Positions 47,317 to 55,974 of a stretch of 64,000 bases of DNA are shown piece by piece. The DNA comes from Ruminococcus_C sp963590855 (GTDB taxonomy: Bacteria > Bacillota > Clostridia > Oscillospirales > Ruminococcaceae), in the NCBI GenBank assembly GCA_963590855.1, contig CAVAQT010000001.1:62001-126000 (forward strand), in the 5' to 3' direction. A program made the position numbers and the translations under genes. Under the pieces are notes generated by a model, which was given only the letters and a program-made list of their open reading frames with translations, made no database searches and was not told where the DNA came from. Positions within the stretch are counted from its first letter, which is position 1. Each line of letters begins with the position of its first letter.

Positions 47317-49608
47317 GTGGATCAGGATGAAAAAAAGCCTCTGCACCTGGAGGGTACTGTAGAAAATGTACTGTACATCAATCCGGAAAACGGCTATACG
47401 GTACTGGATCTGGATGCAGACGGCACAATGGTCACTGTGGTGGGCGAGATGGGCGAGACCGAAGAGGGCGAGCGGCTCTCGGTGGACGGAGAATATATCA
47501 CCCATCCCCGGTACGGCATGCAGTTTCGGGCGCAGTACTGGGAGCGAAAGCTCCCGGCAGACGCGTTCAACATCCAGCGCTATCTCTCCTCCGGCGCCAT
47601 CAAGGGCATCGGGCCGTCGCTGGCGAAAAAGATCGTCAGCGTGTTCGGAGACCGCACCCTGGAGATCATGGAAAAGACACCCACCCGGCTGACCGAAGTC
47701 CGGGGCATCTCGGAGCAGAAGTGCGAAGCCATCGCCGCCGAGGTCAAGCAGATCTTTTCCCTGCGGACGCTGATGCGGTTTCTGGCGGAATATGACATCC
47801 GCTCCAAATACGCCATGCGCGCCTATCAGAAGTGGAGCACCGGCGCAATGGATATGCTGGCGGCAAACCCGTATCTGCTCTGCTCCCCCGGTGTCGAACT
47901 GGACTTTCAGAAGGCCGACGCCGTGGCCATGGGGATGGATTTTGCTGCCGGCTCGCCCCAGCGCGTCCAGGCAGGGATCGTCTATATCCTCCAATACAAC
48001 GCCAACAGCGGAAATGCCTGTCTGCCTCTGGATCGGCTGCGCCCGAAGGCATGCGCCTATCTCAAGGTCAACGAAGCCGACTTCGAGGTCGCCTATGCCG
48101 CGGCGCTGGAAGAGCACACCATCTATGTCTATGAGAAAAACGGCAGGGACTTTGTGTATCTGGAGGACTACTACATTGCGGAGCGTTATATCGCCGACCG
48201 CATCGGCGTGATCCAGGATTTCAGCGCCCCGGAGGACAGTCCGCTGTTCGAGACGCTCATCCATGCCCAGGAAGAGGAACAGGGCATGGAATATGCCGCT
48301 TTACAGCGAAAGGCCATTGTGACGGCGCTGTCCCGCAGCATCATGATCCTCACCGGCGGCCCGGGTACGGGAAAGACCACCACCCTGAACGCCATCATTG
48401 CCCTCTATGAGAAGCAGGGCTATCGGGTCATGATCGCCGCACCCACCGGACGCGCCGCCAGCCGCATCGCAGACCTCACCGGCTATGAAGCGAGCACCAT
48501 CCACCGGATGCTGGAGGTGGAGTTCGACATGTCCGGCGGCATGGGCTTTCACCACGACGAGCGCAATCCCCTGGACTGCGACGTCATGGTCGTGGACGAA
48601 ATGTCCATGGTGGACGTGCTTCTGTTTGAGCATCTGCTCCGGGCGCTCCGTCTGGGGTGCAAGGTGGTGCTGGTGGGCGACTGTGACCAGCTGCCCTCGG
48701 TGGGCGCAGGCAATCTGCTCCGCGACCTCATCGACAGCGGCAGAGTGCCGGTGGTGGCGCTGAAAGAGATCTTCCGCCAGGCGCAGAAGAGCAGCATCAT
48801 CACCAACGCCCACAAGATCATCGGCGGCGACTATCCCGACCTCACCCAGAAAAAGAGCGACTGCTTCTTTTTCCAGCGGCTGAAGCCGGAGCCGGCGACA
48901 CAGCTCATGCTGGAACTGGTGCACACGCGCCTGCCGAAGGCATACGGCTATTCTCCGGTGGAGGACATCCAGGTCATCACGCCCTCCCGAAAGGGCATCA
49001 TGGGCGTAGTCGAACTGAACCACCGGCTTCAGGCGGTGCTCAATCCCCCGTCCAAGTCCCTGCCGGAGGTCAAGTCCATGCTGTACACCTTCCGGGAAGG
49101 GGACAAGGTGATGCAGATCAAAAACAACTACGACATCATCTGGCACAAGGACGGCGAAAACGGCACCGGCATCTTCAACGGCGACATCGGCTATCTCCGT
49201 GCCATCAACCGCCAGAGCCAGGAGGTCGTGGCGGAATTTGACGGCAGGACTGCCACCTATCCCTTTGAACAGCTGGATCAGCTGGAGCTTGCCTATGCAG
49301 TCACAGTGCACAAGAGCCAGGGCAGCGAATTTCAGGCGGTGGTCATGCCGCTTCTGGGCGGCTTTCCGAAGCTGTACTACCGGAATCTGCTGTACACCGC
49401 CGTCACCCGTGCCAGACGGCTGCTGATCCTGATCGGCTCACAAAACGTCATTTATCAGATGGTGGACAACAACCGCCGTATGAATCGATATACCTGTCTG
49501 CGGGACATGCTGGAACAGCAGAAAGCCCCCCAGACAGCGCCTCTGTCCGCACCGGAAGAAGCCGGCGCATCCGACAGGGCGGCAACAGAACAGGAGGAAT
49601 CGTCATGA
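47317..49608 (+). CDS. recD2: RecD2-type ATP-dependent DNA helicase
   Basis: 763 residues. Order: N-terminal OB-like region, helix-hairpin-helix segments (SSGAIKGIGPSLAKKIVSVF), Walker A LTGGPGTGKTT near residue 347, motif II VVDEMSMVD, VGDCDQLPSVGAG, and C-terminal motif VHKSQGSEFQAVVMPLL and YTAVTRAR. RecD2 is a 5'-3' helicase of single chains without RecB/RecC partners, used in repair. The start is GTG at 47317 with GGGAGG eight bases upstream. The stop overlaps the mreB start (ATGA). Confidence 0.95.
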   Translation: MDQDEKKPLHLEGTVENVLYINPENGYTVLDLDADGTMVTVVGEMGETEEGERLSVDGEYITHPRYGMQFRAQYWERKLPADAFNIQRYLSSGAIKGIGPSLAKKIVSVFGDRTLEIMEKTPTRLTEVRGISEQKCEAIAAEVKQIFSLRTLMRFLAEYDIRSKYAMRAYQKWSTGAMDMLAANPYLLCSPGVELDFQKADAVAMGMDFAAGSPQRVQAGIVYILQYNANSGNACLPLDRLRPKACAYLKVNEADFEVAYAAALEEHTIYVYEKNGRDFVYLEDYYIAERYIADRIGVIQDFSAPEDSPLFETLIHAQEEEQGMEYAALQRKAIVTALSRSIMILTGGPGTGKTTTLNAIIALYEKQGYRVMIAAPTGRAASRIADLTGYEASTIHRMLEVEFDMSGGMGFHHDERNPLDCDVMVVDEMSMVDVLLFEHLLRALRLGCKVVLVGDCDQLPSVGAGNLLRDLIDSGRVPVVALKEIFRQAQKSSIITNAHKIIGGDYPDLTQKKSDCFFFQRLKPEPATQLMLELVHTRLPKAYGYSPVEDIQVITPSRKGIMGVVELNHRLQAVLNPPSKSLPEVKSMLYTFREGDKVMQIKNNYDIIWHKDGENGTGIFNGDIGYLRAINRQSQEVVAEFDGRTATYPFEQLDQLELAYAVTVHKSQGSEFQAVVMPLLGGFPKLYYRNLLYTAVTRARRLLILIGSQNVIYQMVDNNRRMNRYTCLRDMLEQQKAPQTAPLSAPEEAGASDRAATEQEESS

Positions 49609-50624
49609 GTAAAACAGATATCGGCATTGATTTGGGAACGGCGAACACCGTCATTACCCTGGGGAAAAAGGGCGTTGTACTCAGCGAACCCTCTGCCATC
49701 GCCTATCACACCCGCACCAAAGAGGTGCTCGCCGTGGGAAAGCGCGCCTATCAGATGATCGGAAAGACGCCGGATTACATTGAGGTGATCCGTCCCCTCT
49801 CCGGCGGCGTGATCTCCGACGACCGCATGACCCAGTACATGATCCGGGAGTTTATCCTCCAGGTCACCGGACACCGTCTCACCAAGCCGCGCATCATCAT
49901 CTGCGTGCCGTCCTTTATCACAGACGTGGAAAAGCGCGCCGTAGTAGAAGCCGCCATGAGCGCCGGCTCGCGAAAGGCATATCTCATCGATGAGCCCATC
50001 GCCGCTCTCATCGGCGCAGGCGTGAACATCGGCAAGGCGCGGGGCAACATGGTGGTGGACATCGGCGGCGGCACAACGGACGTTGCCATCGTCTCCATGA
50101 ACGGCATCGTCACCTCCCACTCTGTCCGCGCCGCCGGAAACACCCTGGATCAGGCGATCATCCGGTACATGCAGACCAAGTACAAGCTGCTCATCGGCGA
50201 CCGCACGGCAGAGCGGCTGAAGATCGAGATGACCAACCTCTATGACCCAAGAGCCGATGTCACCGCCTGGGTCAAGGGACGGAATCTGGTGAGCGGTCTG
50301 CCGGAGATGCAGGAGGTCAGCGAGCTGGAGATCTTCGAGGCGGTAGAGGACGTGGTGGCGGACATCATCGAAGCCATCAAGACTGTCCTGGAAGAGACAC
50401 CGCCGGAGCTGGTGGGCGACATCTACGAAAACGGCGTGCTCATGGCAGGCGGCGGCGCCATGCTGGGCGGTCTGCGAAAGCTGGTGGAGCGCACCCTCCA
50501 GGTGAAGTGCGTGGTGGCAAAAGACGCCATCCACTGTGTGGCAAAGGGCACAGCCATCGCCTTCCGCAAAATGGATACCCTGCTGGACGGCTTTGAGAAT
50601 ATCGCGGTGTATCAGTTTAAGTAA
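49605..50624 (+). CDS. mreB: Rod shape-determining protein MreB/Mbl
   Basis: 339 residues of the actin fold: phosphate-1 loop DIGIDLGTANTVI, VDIGGGTTDVAIVSM (phosphate 2), and the adenosine motif MAGGGAMLGGLRKL. It forms filaments under the membrane that guide sidewall peptidoglycan synthesis. No mreCD genes follow, so this is likely the stand-alone Mbl-type paralogue. The ATGA overlap with recD2 is unusual company for mreB. Confidence 0.94.
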   Translation: MSKTDIGIDLGTANTVITLGKKGVVLSEPSAIAYHTRTKEVLAVGKRAYQMIGKTPDYIEVIRPLSGGVISDDRMTQYMIREFILQVTGHRLTKPRIIICVPSFITDVEKRAVVEAAMSAGSRKAYLIDEPIAALIGAGVNIGKARGNMVVDIGGGTTDVAIVSMNGIVTSHSVRAAGNTLDQAIIRYMQTKYKLLIGDRTAERLKIEMTNLYDPRADVTAWVKGRNLVSGLPEMQEVSELEIFEAVEDVVADIIEAIKTVLEETPPELVGDIYENGVLMAGGGAMLGGLRKLVERTLQVKCVVAKDAIHCVAKGTAIAFRKMDTLLDGFENIAVYQFK

Positions 50625-50642
50625 ATCAACATACCCCTGCAT

Positions 50643-50684
50643 AAGGGCATGTGTACAAGTTCTTTTGTACGCATGCCCTTCTTG
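50643..50684 (+). terminator. Probable terminator after mreB
   Basis: AAGGGCATGTGTACAA pairs with TTGTACGCATGCCCTT with one mismatch; the T-tract after it is weak (CTTGT). Confidence 0.7.
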
Positions 50685-50735
50685 TATGTCTGCTCTTATT
50701 CGGCCTGCACCTTTAGCACTCCAAACTAGCACTTG

Positions 50736-50762
50736 TTAGCACTCATTTGCTAAGAGTGCTAA
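50736..50762 (+). promoter_or_regulatory. CIRCE element (HrcA operator)
   Basis: TTAGCACTC, nine bases, GAGTGCTAA: a perfect CIRCE inverted repeat. An extra half-site TTAGCACTC lies at 50713-50721. It is about 160 bases upstream of the two hsp20 genes, which suggests HrcA control of heat-shock induction. Other CIRCE-controlled genes (groEL, dnaK) are not in the window. Confidence 0.93.
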
Positions 50763-50923
50763 ATTTCATCCAGTTTTCACAAAACCAACCTTATGCTTTC
50801 ACAAACCGGGGGTAATATGATACTTGTAAACGGAAAGGAGCTCCGGAAGAAGCAAACAGCAAACCGGACAGCTTCCATCCGCAAGCCACAATATCAGGAT
50901 ACCATGCATAGGAGGAATGCTTT

Positions 50924-51358
50924 ATGATGACATATTTGACACCGTTTGAACGCACAGGTTATGATCTGTTCCGCTCCATGCGGGACTGGGAGAACGAATT
51001 TTTCGGCGGCAAATCCGCACCCATGAGCTCCTGCAAGACAGACATCCGGGACACCGGTGACAGCTATGTGCTGGAAGCCGAGCTGCCGGGATTCCAGAAG
51101 GAAGAGATCAAGATCGGCGTAGAGGGCGACACCCTGACGCTGTCCGCCGTCCACAAGGAAAAGACCGAGGAGGAAAAAGCAAAGGACGGCACCTATCTCC
51201 GCCGGGAACGCAGCACAAGCTCCTATGAGCAGAAGCTGGACATCAGCAACGTGGATGCTTCCGGCATGCGCGCCGTTTATGAAAACGGTGTGCTGACTCT
51301 GACCATGCCGAAAAAGCAGCCGGCGAAACCGGTCTCCCGTCAGCTGGAGATCCACTAA
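50924..51358 (+). CDS. Hsp20/alpha-crystallin family small heat-shock protein 1
   Basis: 144 residues: short N-terminal arm, alpha-crystallin domain (TDIRDTGDSYVLEAELPGFQ to NGVLTLTMPKKQP) and a C-terminal LEI tail motif. It binds unfolding proteins in oligomers. AGGAGGA lies about ten bases before the start. First of two tandem copies under the CIRCE element. Confidence 0.95.
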   Translation: MMTYLTPFERTGYDLFRSMRDWENEFFGGKSAPMSSCKTDIRDTGDSYVLEAELPGFQKEEIKIGVEGDTLTLSAVHKEKTEEEKAKDGTYLRRERSTSSYEQKLDISNVDASGMRAVYENGVLTLTMPKKQPAKPVSRQLEIH

Positions 51359-51504
51359 GAGAGAAACTGCAATGCAGAAAAAGAACCGGGATCACAAAAA
51401 AGAGAGAGAATAGAGAGAAAAAGCGCCGGAAAACGACGCATAGAACAAAGAAAACCGAGAGCCCGAGACAGGCTCTCAGAGACAATTCCAAGGAGGAATG
51501 ACTT

Positions 51505-51960
51505 ATGATGACCATTTTTCAACCGTTTGCAAACACTTTGTGGGATCCGTTTCAGGAAACCGAACTCACAAAAGTACCGCGGACTGACCTGCGCGACACC
51601 GGCGACAGCTATGTGCTGGAAGCCGATATGCCGGGATTCCGGAAAGAGGAAATCAAGCTGTCCCTGGAGGGCGACGTTCTGACCATTGCGGCGGAGCACA
51701 CCGCAGAGAAAAAGACCGAGAGCGCACCCAAGGAGGGCGAAGTCACCATTGAAAACGCTGCACCCCAGGCAGAAGCGCCTGCCAAAAAGGGCACTTATTT
51801 GCAGCGGGAACGCAGCTTCTGCAAGTATTTGCAGCGACTGGATATCAGCAACGTGGATGCGGAGCATATGGATGCCGCATATGAAAACGGTGTGCTGATC
51901 CTGACCATGCCGAAAAAGCAGCCGGCAAAACCGGAAGTCAAAGAGATCACGATCCAGTGA
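51505..51960 (+). CDS. Hsp20/alpha-crystallin family small heat-shock protein 2
   Basis: 151 residues, similar to the previous gene through the alpha-crystallin domain (TDLRDTGDSYVLEADMPGFR, ENGVLILTMPKKQP) and ending in the ITI tail motif. It differs by a charged insert rich in Glu, Ala and Lys in the middle of the domain (about 65-95) that replaces the loop of copy 1. A tandem duplicate that has diverged. AGGAGGA precedes it. Confidence 0.95.
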   Translation: MMTIFQPFANTLWDPFQETELTKVPRTDLRDTGDSYVLEADMPGFRKEEIKLSLEGDVLTIAAEHTAEKKTESAPKEGEVTIENAAPQAEAPAKKGTYLQRERSFCKYLQRLDISNVDAEHMDAAYENGVLILTMPKKQPAKPEVKEITIQ

Positions 51961-52094
51961 CCCGCACATGTTCTCCCCTGCGGTAATCGCCGCAGTTTCA
52001 TAAGAGCCTGATGATGCAGCTTGTCTGCACGCGTCCGGCTCTGGCGCAATCCTGCATCTTGCATGCAGCTTTGCCAAAAATGTATCTCCTAGCG

Positions 52095-52128
52095 AAGCAC
52101 CGCGGCAGAGTCCTGCTGCGGTGCTTTT
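52095..52128 (+). terminator. Terminator after the hsp20 pair
   Basis: AAGCACCGCGGCAG and CTGCTGCGGTGCTT form a long stem followed by TTTTG. Confidence 0.75.
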
Positions 52129-52238
52129 GCTGTTTCCTGCAAGATTTCCGCCCATGCTGCATAGAATAAAGGTAGCACCGCATAACGCTTTGTGCGGGAT
52201 CGCCGAAGCATATCACTCATGAAACGGAGGACTTTTCT

Positions 52239-54074
52239 ATGTGCGGAATCACCGGCATGATACATCTGGAACAGGATCTGCGGCAGCAGGAAGCGCTGCT
52301 GCGGCGGATGCAGGACACCCTGCGGCGGCGCGGCCCGGATCAGGAGGGCATCTTTCTCTCGCCGCGCTGCGCCATGGCGCACACCCGTCTGGCGGTCATC
52401 GATGTGGAAAAGGGCAGGCAGCCCATGGAGATCACCGCCGGCGGCGAGACCTATACCATCGTCTATAACGGCGAGTTGTACAACACGCCGGAGCTGCGGG
52501 CACAGCTGGAACAGGAGGGCGTGGTCTTTCAGACCCACTGCGACACCGAGGTCGTCCTACAGTCCTACGCCCACTGGGGGCCGCGGTGTGTGGAGCAGTG
52601 CAACGGCATCTTCGCCTTTGCCATCTGGGAGCACAGCGCCCAGCGGCTCTTTCTGGCGCGCGACCGCATCGGCGTAAAGCCGCTGTTCTACGCGGAGATC
52701 CCCGGCGGTCTGGTCTTTGGCTCAGAGATCAAGGCGCTGCTCCAGCACCCTGACGTTCCCCACGAGATCGACGAAAAGGGCGCGGCAGAGCTGCTGCTCA
52801 TGGGGCCGGGGCGCACACCGGGATACGGCGTGTTCCGCACTGTCCGGGAGGTAAAACCGGCGCACTGCGGCTACTACATGCAGGGAGATCTCCACCTCCA
52901 CTCCTACTGGGAGCTGCATGCCGCAGTCCACACCGACAGCTTCGCAGAGACCGCCGCCCATGTCCGGGAACTGGTGACCGATGCCGTCCGGCGGCAGCTG
53001 GTGTCTGACGTTCCCATCGGCACATTTTTGTCCGGCGGTCTGGATTCCAGCCTGCTCTCCTCTCTGGCGAGCCGCGTCCTGGGCGAACGGGGCGAGACGC
53101 TCCACACCTTTTCCGTGGACTATCGGGACAACGACCGCTATTTCCAGAAGAGCCACTTTCAGCCCACCAGTGACCCCGACTATATCCGCGCCATGGCACG
53201 GTATCTGGGCTGTCAGCACCACTGGACGGTACTGGATACCCCGGCGCTGGCAAAGGCGCTCTATGCCGCTGTGGATGCCAGAGATCTGCCGGGCATGGTG
53301 GATGTGGACAGTTCCCTGCTGCTGTTCTGCGGCGAGATCCGGAAGGAAGTCACGGTGGCGCTGTCCGGCGAGTGCGCCGACGAGCTGTTCGGCGGCTATC
53401 CCTGGTACCGGGACGCCGATGTCCGCCAGGTAAACGGCTTTCCCTGGGCGCAGAGCACCGCTTATCGGGCAAAATTTATGCAGGAGCAGCTGGCGAAGCG
53501 CATCGATCCGCAGGCATATGTCCAGGATGCCTATGCCCGCACCATCGCCGCCGCAGAAAAGCTCCCCGATGATTCACCGCTGGAAGCGCGGATGCGGGAG
53601 ATGATGAAGCTGAACCTGGACTGGTTCATGCAGACGCTTCTCGACCGAAAGGATCGCATGAGCATGTACAATTCCCTGGAAGTGCGCGTGCCCTTCTGTG
53701 ACTATCGCATTGCAGAGTATCTCTACAATGTCCCATGGGAGTACAAGGACTGGAACGGCTATGAAAAGGGACTGCTGCGGACTGCCATGCAGGATGCGCT
53801 GCCGCCGGAGGTATTGTGGCGCAAGAAGAGTCCCTATCCCAAGACCCACAACCCCAACTATCTCCAGACCGTCGCCGAACTGCTGCGCGAGGTCATCCGC
53901 GACCCTGAAACGCCGCTGTTTCAGATCGTCCGCCGGGAAATGCTGGAAGAGCTGCTGGAGCGCGAGGAGTCCGTCCAGTGGTACGGTCAGCTCATGACCC
54001 GGCCGCAGATCATGGCGTATTTCGTCCAGATGGACTACTGGATGCGGAAGTATGCGGTAAAGGTCGTATCATAA
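52239..54074 (+). CDS. asnB: Asparagine synthetase (glutamine-hydrolysing)
   Basis: 611 residues. The class II glutamine amidotransferase domain begins with Met-Cys2 (MCGITGMIHL), with RLAVID and NGELYN. The synthetase domain has the SGGLDSS pyrophosphate loop near residue 267. It makes asparagine from aspartate, glutamine and ATP. GGAGG lies about ten bases before the ATG. Single gene with a terminator. Confidence 0.96.
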   Translation: MCGITGMIHLEQDLRQQEALLRRMQDTLRRRGPDQEGIFLSPRCAMAHTRLAVIDVEKGRQPMEITAGGETYTIVYNGELYNTPELRAQLEQEGVVFQTHCDTEVVLQSYAHWGPRCVEQCNGIFAFAIWEHSAQRLFLARDRIGVKPLFYAEIPGGLVFGSEIKALLQHPDVPHEIDEKGAAELLLMGPGRTPGYGVFRTVREVKPAHCGYYMQGDLHLHSYWELHAAVHTDSFAETAAHVRELVTDAVRRQLVSDVPIGTFLSGGLDSSLLSSLASRVLGERGETLHTFSVDYRDNDRYFQKSHFQPTSDPDYIRAMARYLGCQHHWTVLDTPALAKALYAAVDARDLPGMVDVDSSLLLFCGEIRKEVTVALSGECADELFGGYPWYRDADVRQVNGFPWAQSTAYRAKFMQEQLAKRIDPQAYVQDAYARTIAAAEKLPDDSPLEARMREMMKLNLDWFMQTLLDRKDRMSMYNSLEVRVPFCDYRIAEYLYNVPWEYKDWNGYEKGLLRTAMQDALPPEVLWRKKSPYPKTHNPNYLQTVAELLREVIRDPETPLFQIVRREMLEELLEREESVQWYGQLMTRPQIMAYFVQMDYWMRKYAVKVVS

Positions 54075-54078
54075 GGCA

Positions 54079-54128
54079 GAAAAACGCCGCCGGCTTGCTG
54101 GGTGTACCAGTGCCGGCAGCGTTTTTTT
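54079..54128 (+). terminator. Terminator after asnB
   Basis: AACGCCGCCGGC and GCCGGCAGCGTT with a long loop, then TTTTTTT. Confidence 0.88.
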
Positions 54129-54164
54129 CAGCGAAAACGGACGATACATCCGTCAGCGCGATCC

Positions 54165-55811
54165 TCAATACAGGATGCTGTCCCAGTTAACGGGATACCC
54201 TGCACCCTCCTGTGCAATATAGGCAAGCAGATATGCCACATCCTGCGAATTGACCGTGCCGTTATCATCGATATCCGCCGCCAGGATCTGCTTGTCTGTA
54301 AAGTTGGTGTCCAGATCCAGAGAAGCACGCGCCACATAGGACAGGATCTGTGCCGCATCGGTAGCGTTCAGGACGCCGTTGTTGTCCACGTCTCCCTTGC
54401 GATAGTTGCCCTCCCGGACAGTGCCGTCGGCGAAGTGGATCGCCGCATAGGACAGATCTTCATTGTCTATCGTGCTCACACTTACTGCATCCCACTGCGC
54501 CTCTGTCCCCTGAAAATAGATGTCCTGCAACTGATCGCAGTAGTGAAATGCATAGTCCATGATGCTCTTGAGCCCGGCCGGAAGCGTCACGGTGGTCAGC
54601 GCGCTGCAAAACTCAAATGTGCCTTCATTGATGGAGGTCACATTTTCCGGCACTGTCACATCGGTCAGCACGATGCATCCGTAAAAGGATGCGTCGTTGA
54701 TGACTTTTACACTGTCCGGGATCTGATATGCCCCTGCCTTGCTGTTGGGGTACAGGATCAGCGTCGTCTGATCCTTGTCGAACAGCACCCCGTCTGCGCT
54801 GGAATAGAACGTATTGTTCTCGTCCACCTGAAGCGCCTGAAGCGCCGTGCAATTCAAAAAAGTATCTTCGATCACTTCTACGCTCGCCGGGATCTGAAGC
54901 GTCTCTATGGTATCGTTGCTCTGAAAAGCGCTATCATGTACCGTCACAACGCCGTCCGGAATGCAATAGGTGCTCCCTGCCTTGGCTTCCGGGCAAAAGT
55001 ACAGCTCTGTCTTGTCCTTGCTGAACAGCACGCCGTTGTCATCGCTGAATACCGGATTTGTCTCCGGCACATAGATGGCATCCAGCATGGTCATGGACAG
55101 CGCATCTACTGCGATATCGGTAATATTGGCGGACAAGGTCAGATCCCGCAGCCACACACATTCCCCAAAAGCATCTGCGCCGATCTCTGTCACACTGTCC
55201 GGAATGACATAGGCAGTATCTTCCCTGCCGCCGGGATAACAGATCAGCTTTTTCTTGTCGTGATCCATCAGCACGCCGTCCACATCGCAGTATACCGTAT
55301 TCCCGGCATCCACAGAGATCTCCTGGAGCTGATTGCCGTAAAATGCGCCATCGCCGATGCTGACGAGTCCCTTGGGCAGCGAAATATGCGTCAAAGCCCA
55401 GTCGTCACTAAAAGCATAATTCCCGATCGTCACAAGTGATTTCGGCAGTACCACACTTTCCAGATCCTCGCAGCCCGCAAATGCTGACGCACTGATGCTG
55501 CTGATCCCCTCCGGGAGCACCACTTCACACAAGCCGGAATAGCCGCAGCAAGCACTGTCTCCAATACAGGTCACCTGTTTTCCGTCGATACTGGACGGAA
55601 ATGTCACCGAAGAGCCCTCCCAGTCAAACAGTTCGACGATCTCCACCGTCGTGCTGCTGATATCCTGGTAGAGGAATGATGCGTCCTCCGTCTCATAGAT
55701 AAAATAATACTCCTCCGTATCGTCGATCTCATCCACCGCAAATGCCGTCATGGGCAGCGCGGAAAATGCCAGAACCCCTGCCGCCGCTGCGGCAAACCAT
55801 TTTTCCTTCAT
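54165..55811 (-). CDS. Second secreted LRR (BspA-type) protein with dockerin
   Basis: 548 residues. Signal peptide 1-25 (FAAAAAGVLAFSALPMTAFA), a variable N-terminal part (EEYYFIYETEDASFLYQDIS), BspA-like repeats (IPDSVTEIGADAFGECVWLR and others), and a C-terminal dockerin with two calcium loops (DVDNNGVLNATDAAQILSYV and DIDDNGTVNSQDVAYLLAYI). Unlike the 29.5 kb protein it has no threonine tract between the repeats and dockerin. The function is probably adhesion or scaffold attachment. Its stop lies 36 bases after the asnB terminator on the opposite strand. Confidence 0.93.
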   Translation of the reverse strand: MKEKWFAAAAAGVLAFSALPMTAFAVDEIDDTEEYYFIYETEDASFLYQDISSTTVEIVELFDWEGSSVTFPSSIDGKQVTCIGDSACCGYSGLCEVVLPEGISSISASAFAGCEDLESVVLPKSLVTIGNYAFSDDWALTHISLPKGLVSIGDGAFYGNQLQEISVDAGNTVYCDVDGVLMDHDKKKLICYPGGREDTAYVIPDSVTEIGADAFGECVWLRDLTLSANITDIAVDALSMTMLDAIYVPETNPVFSDDNGVLFSKDKTELYFCPEAKAGSTYCIPDGVVTVHDSAFQSNDTIETLQIPASVEVIEDTFLNCTALQALQVDENNTFYSSADGVLFDKDQTTLILYPNSKAGAYQIPDSVKVINDASFYGCIVLTDVTVPENVTSINEGTFEFCSALTTVTLPAGLKSIMDYAFHYCDQLQDIYFQGTEAQWDAVSVSTIDNEDLSYAAIHFADGTVREGNYRKGDVDNNGVLNATDAAQILSYVARASLDLDTNFTDKQILAADIDDNGTVNSQDVAYLLAYIAQEGAGYPVNWDSILY

Positions 55812-55918
55812 CTTTTCTCCTCCTGAAATTCTCTGTTTTTGGAATCCAACTTTTCATGATTATACCATATTTTAAGACAAATGTCAATCTGAATGGAACA
55901 TCTCCCCGGATTTTTGCC

Positions 55919-55953
55919 AAAAAAAGACCGTGAACGCAGCCCGTTCACGGTCT
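55919..55953 (-). terminator. Terminator of ftsH (first copy)
   Basis: AGACCGTGAACG and CGTTCACGGTCT form a perfect 12-base-pair stem with a five-base loop and a T7 run on the minus strand. Confidence 0.95.
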
Positions 55954-55974
55954 CTCTGTCAGTGTAATTTGTGG

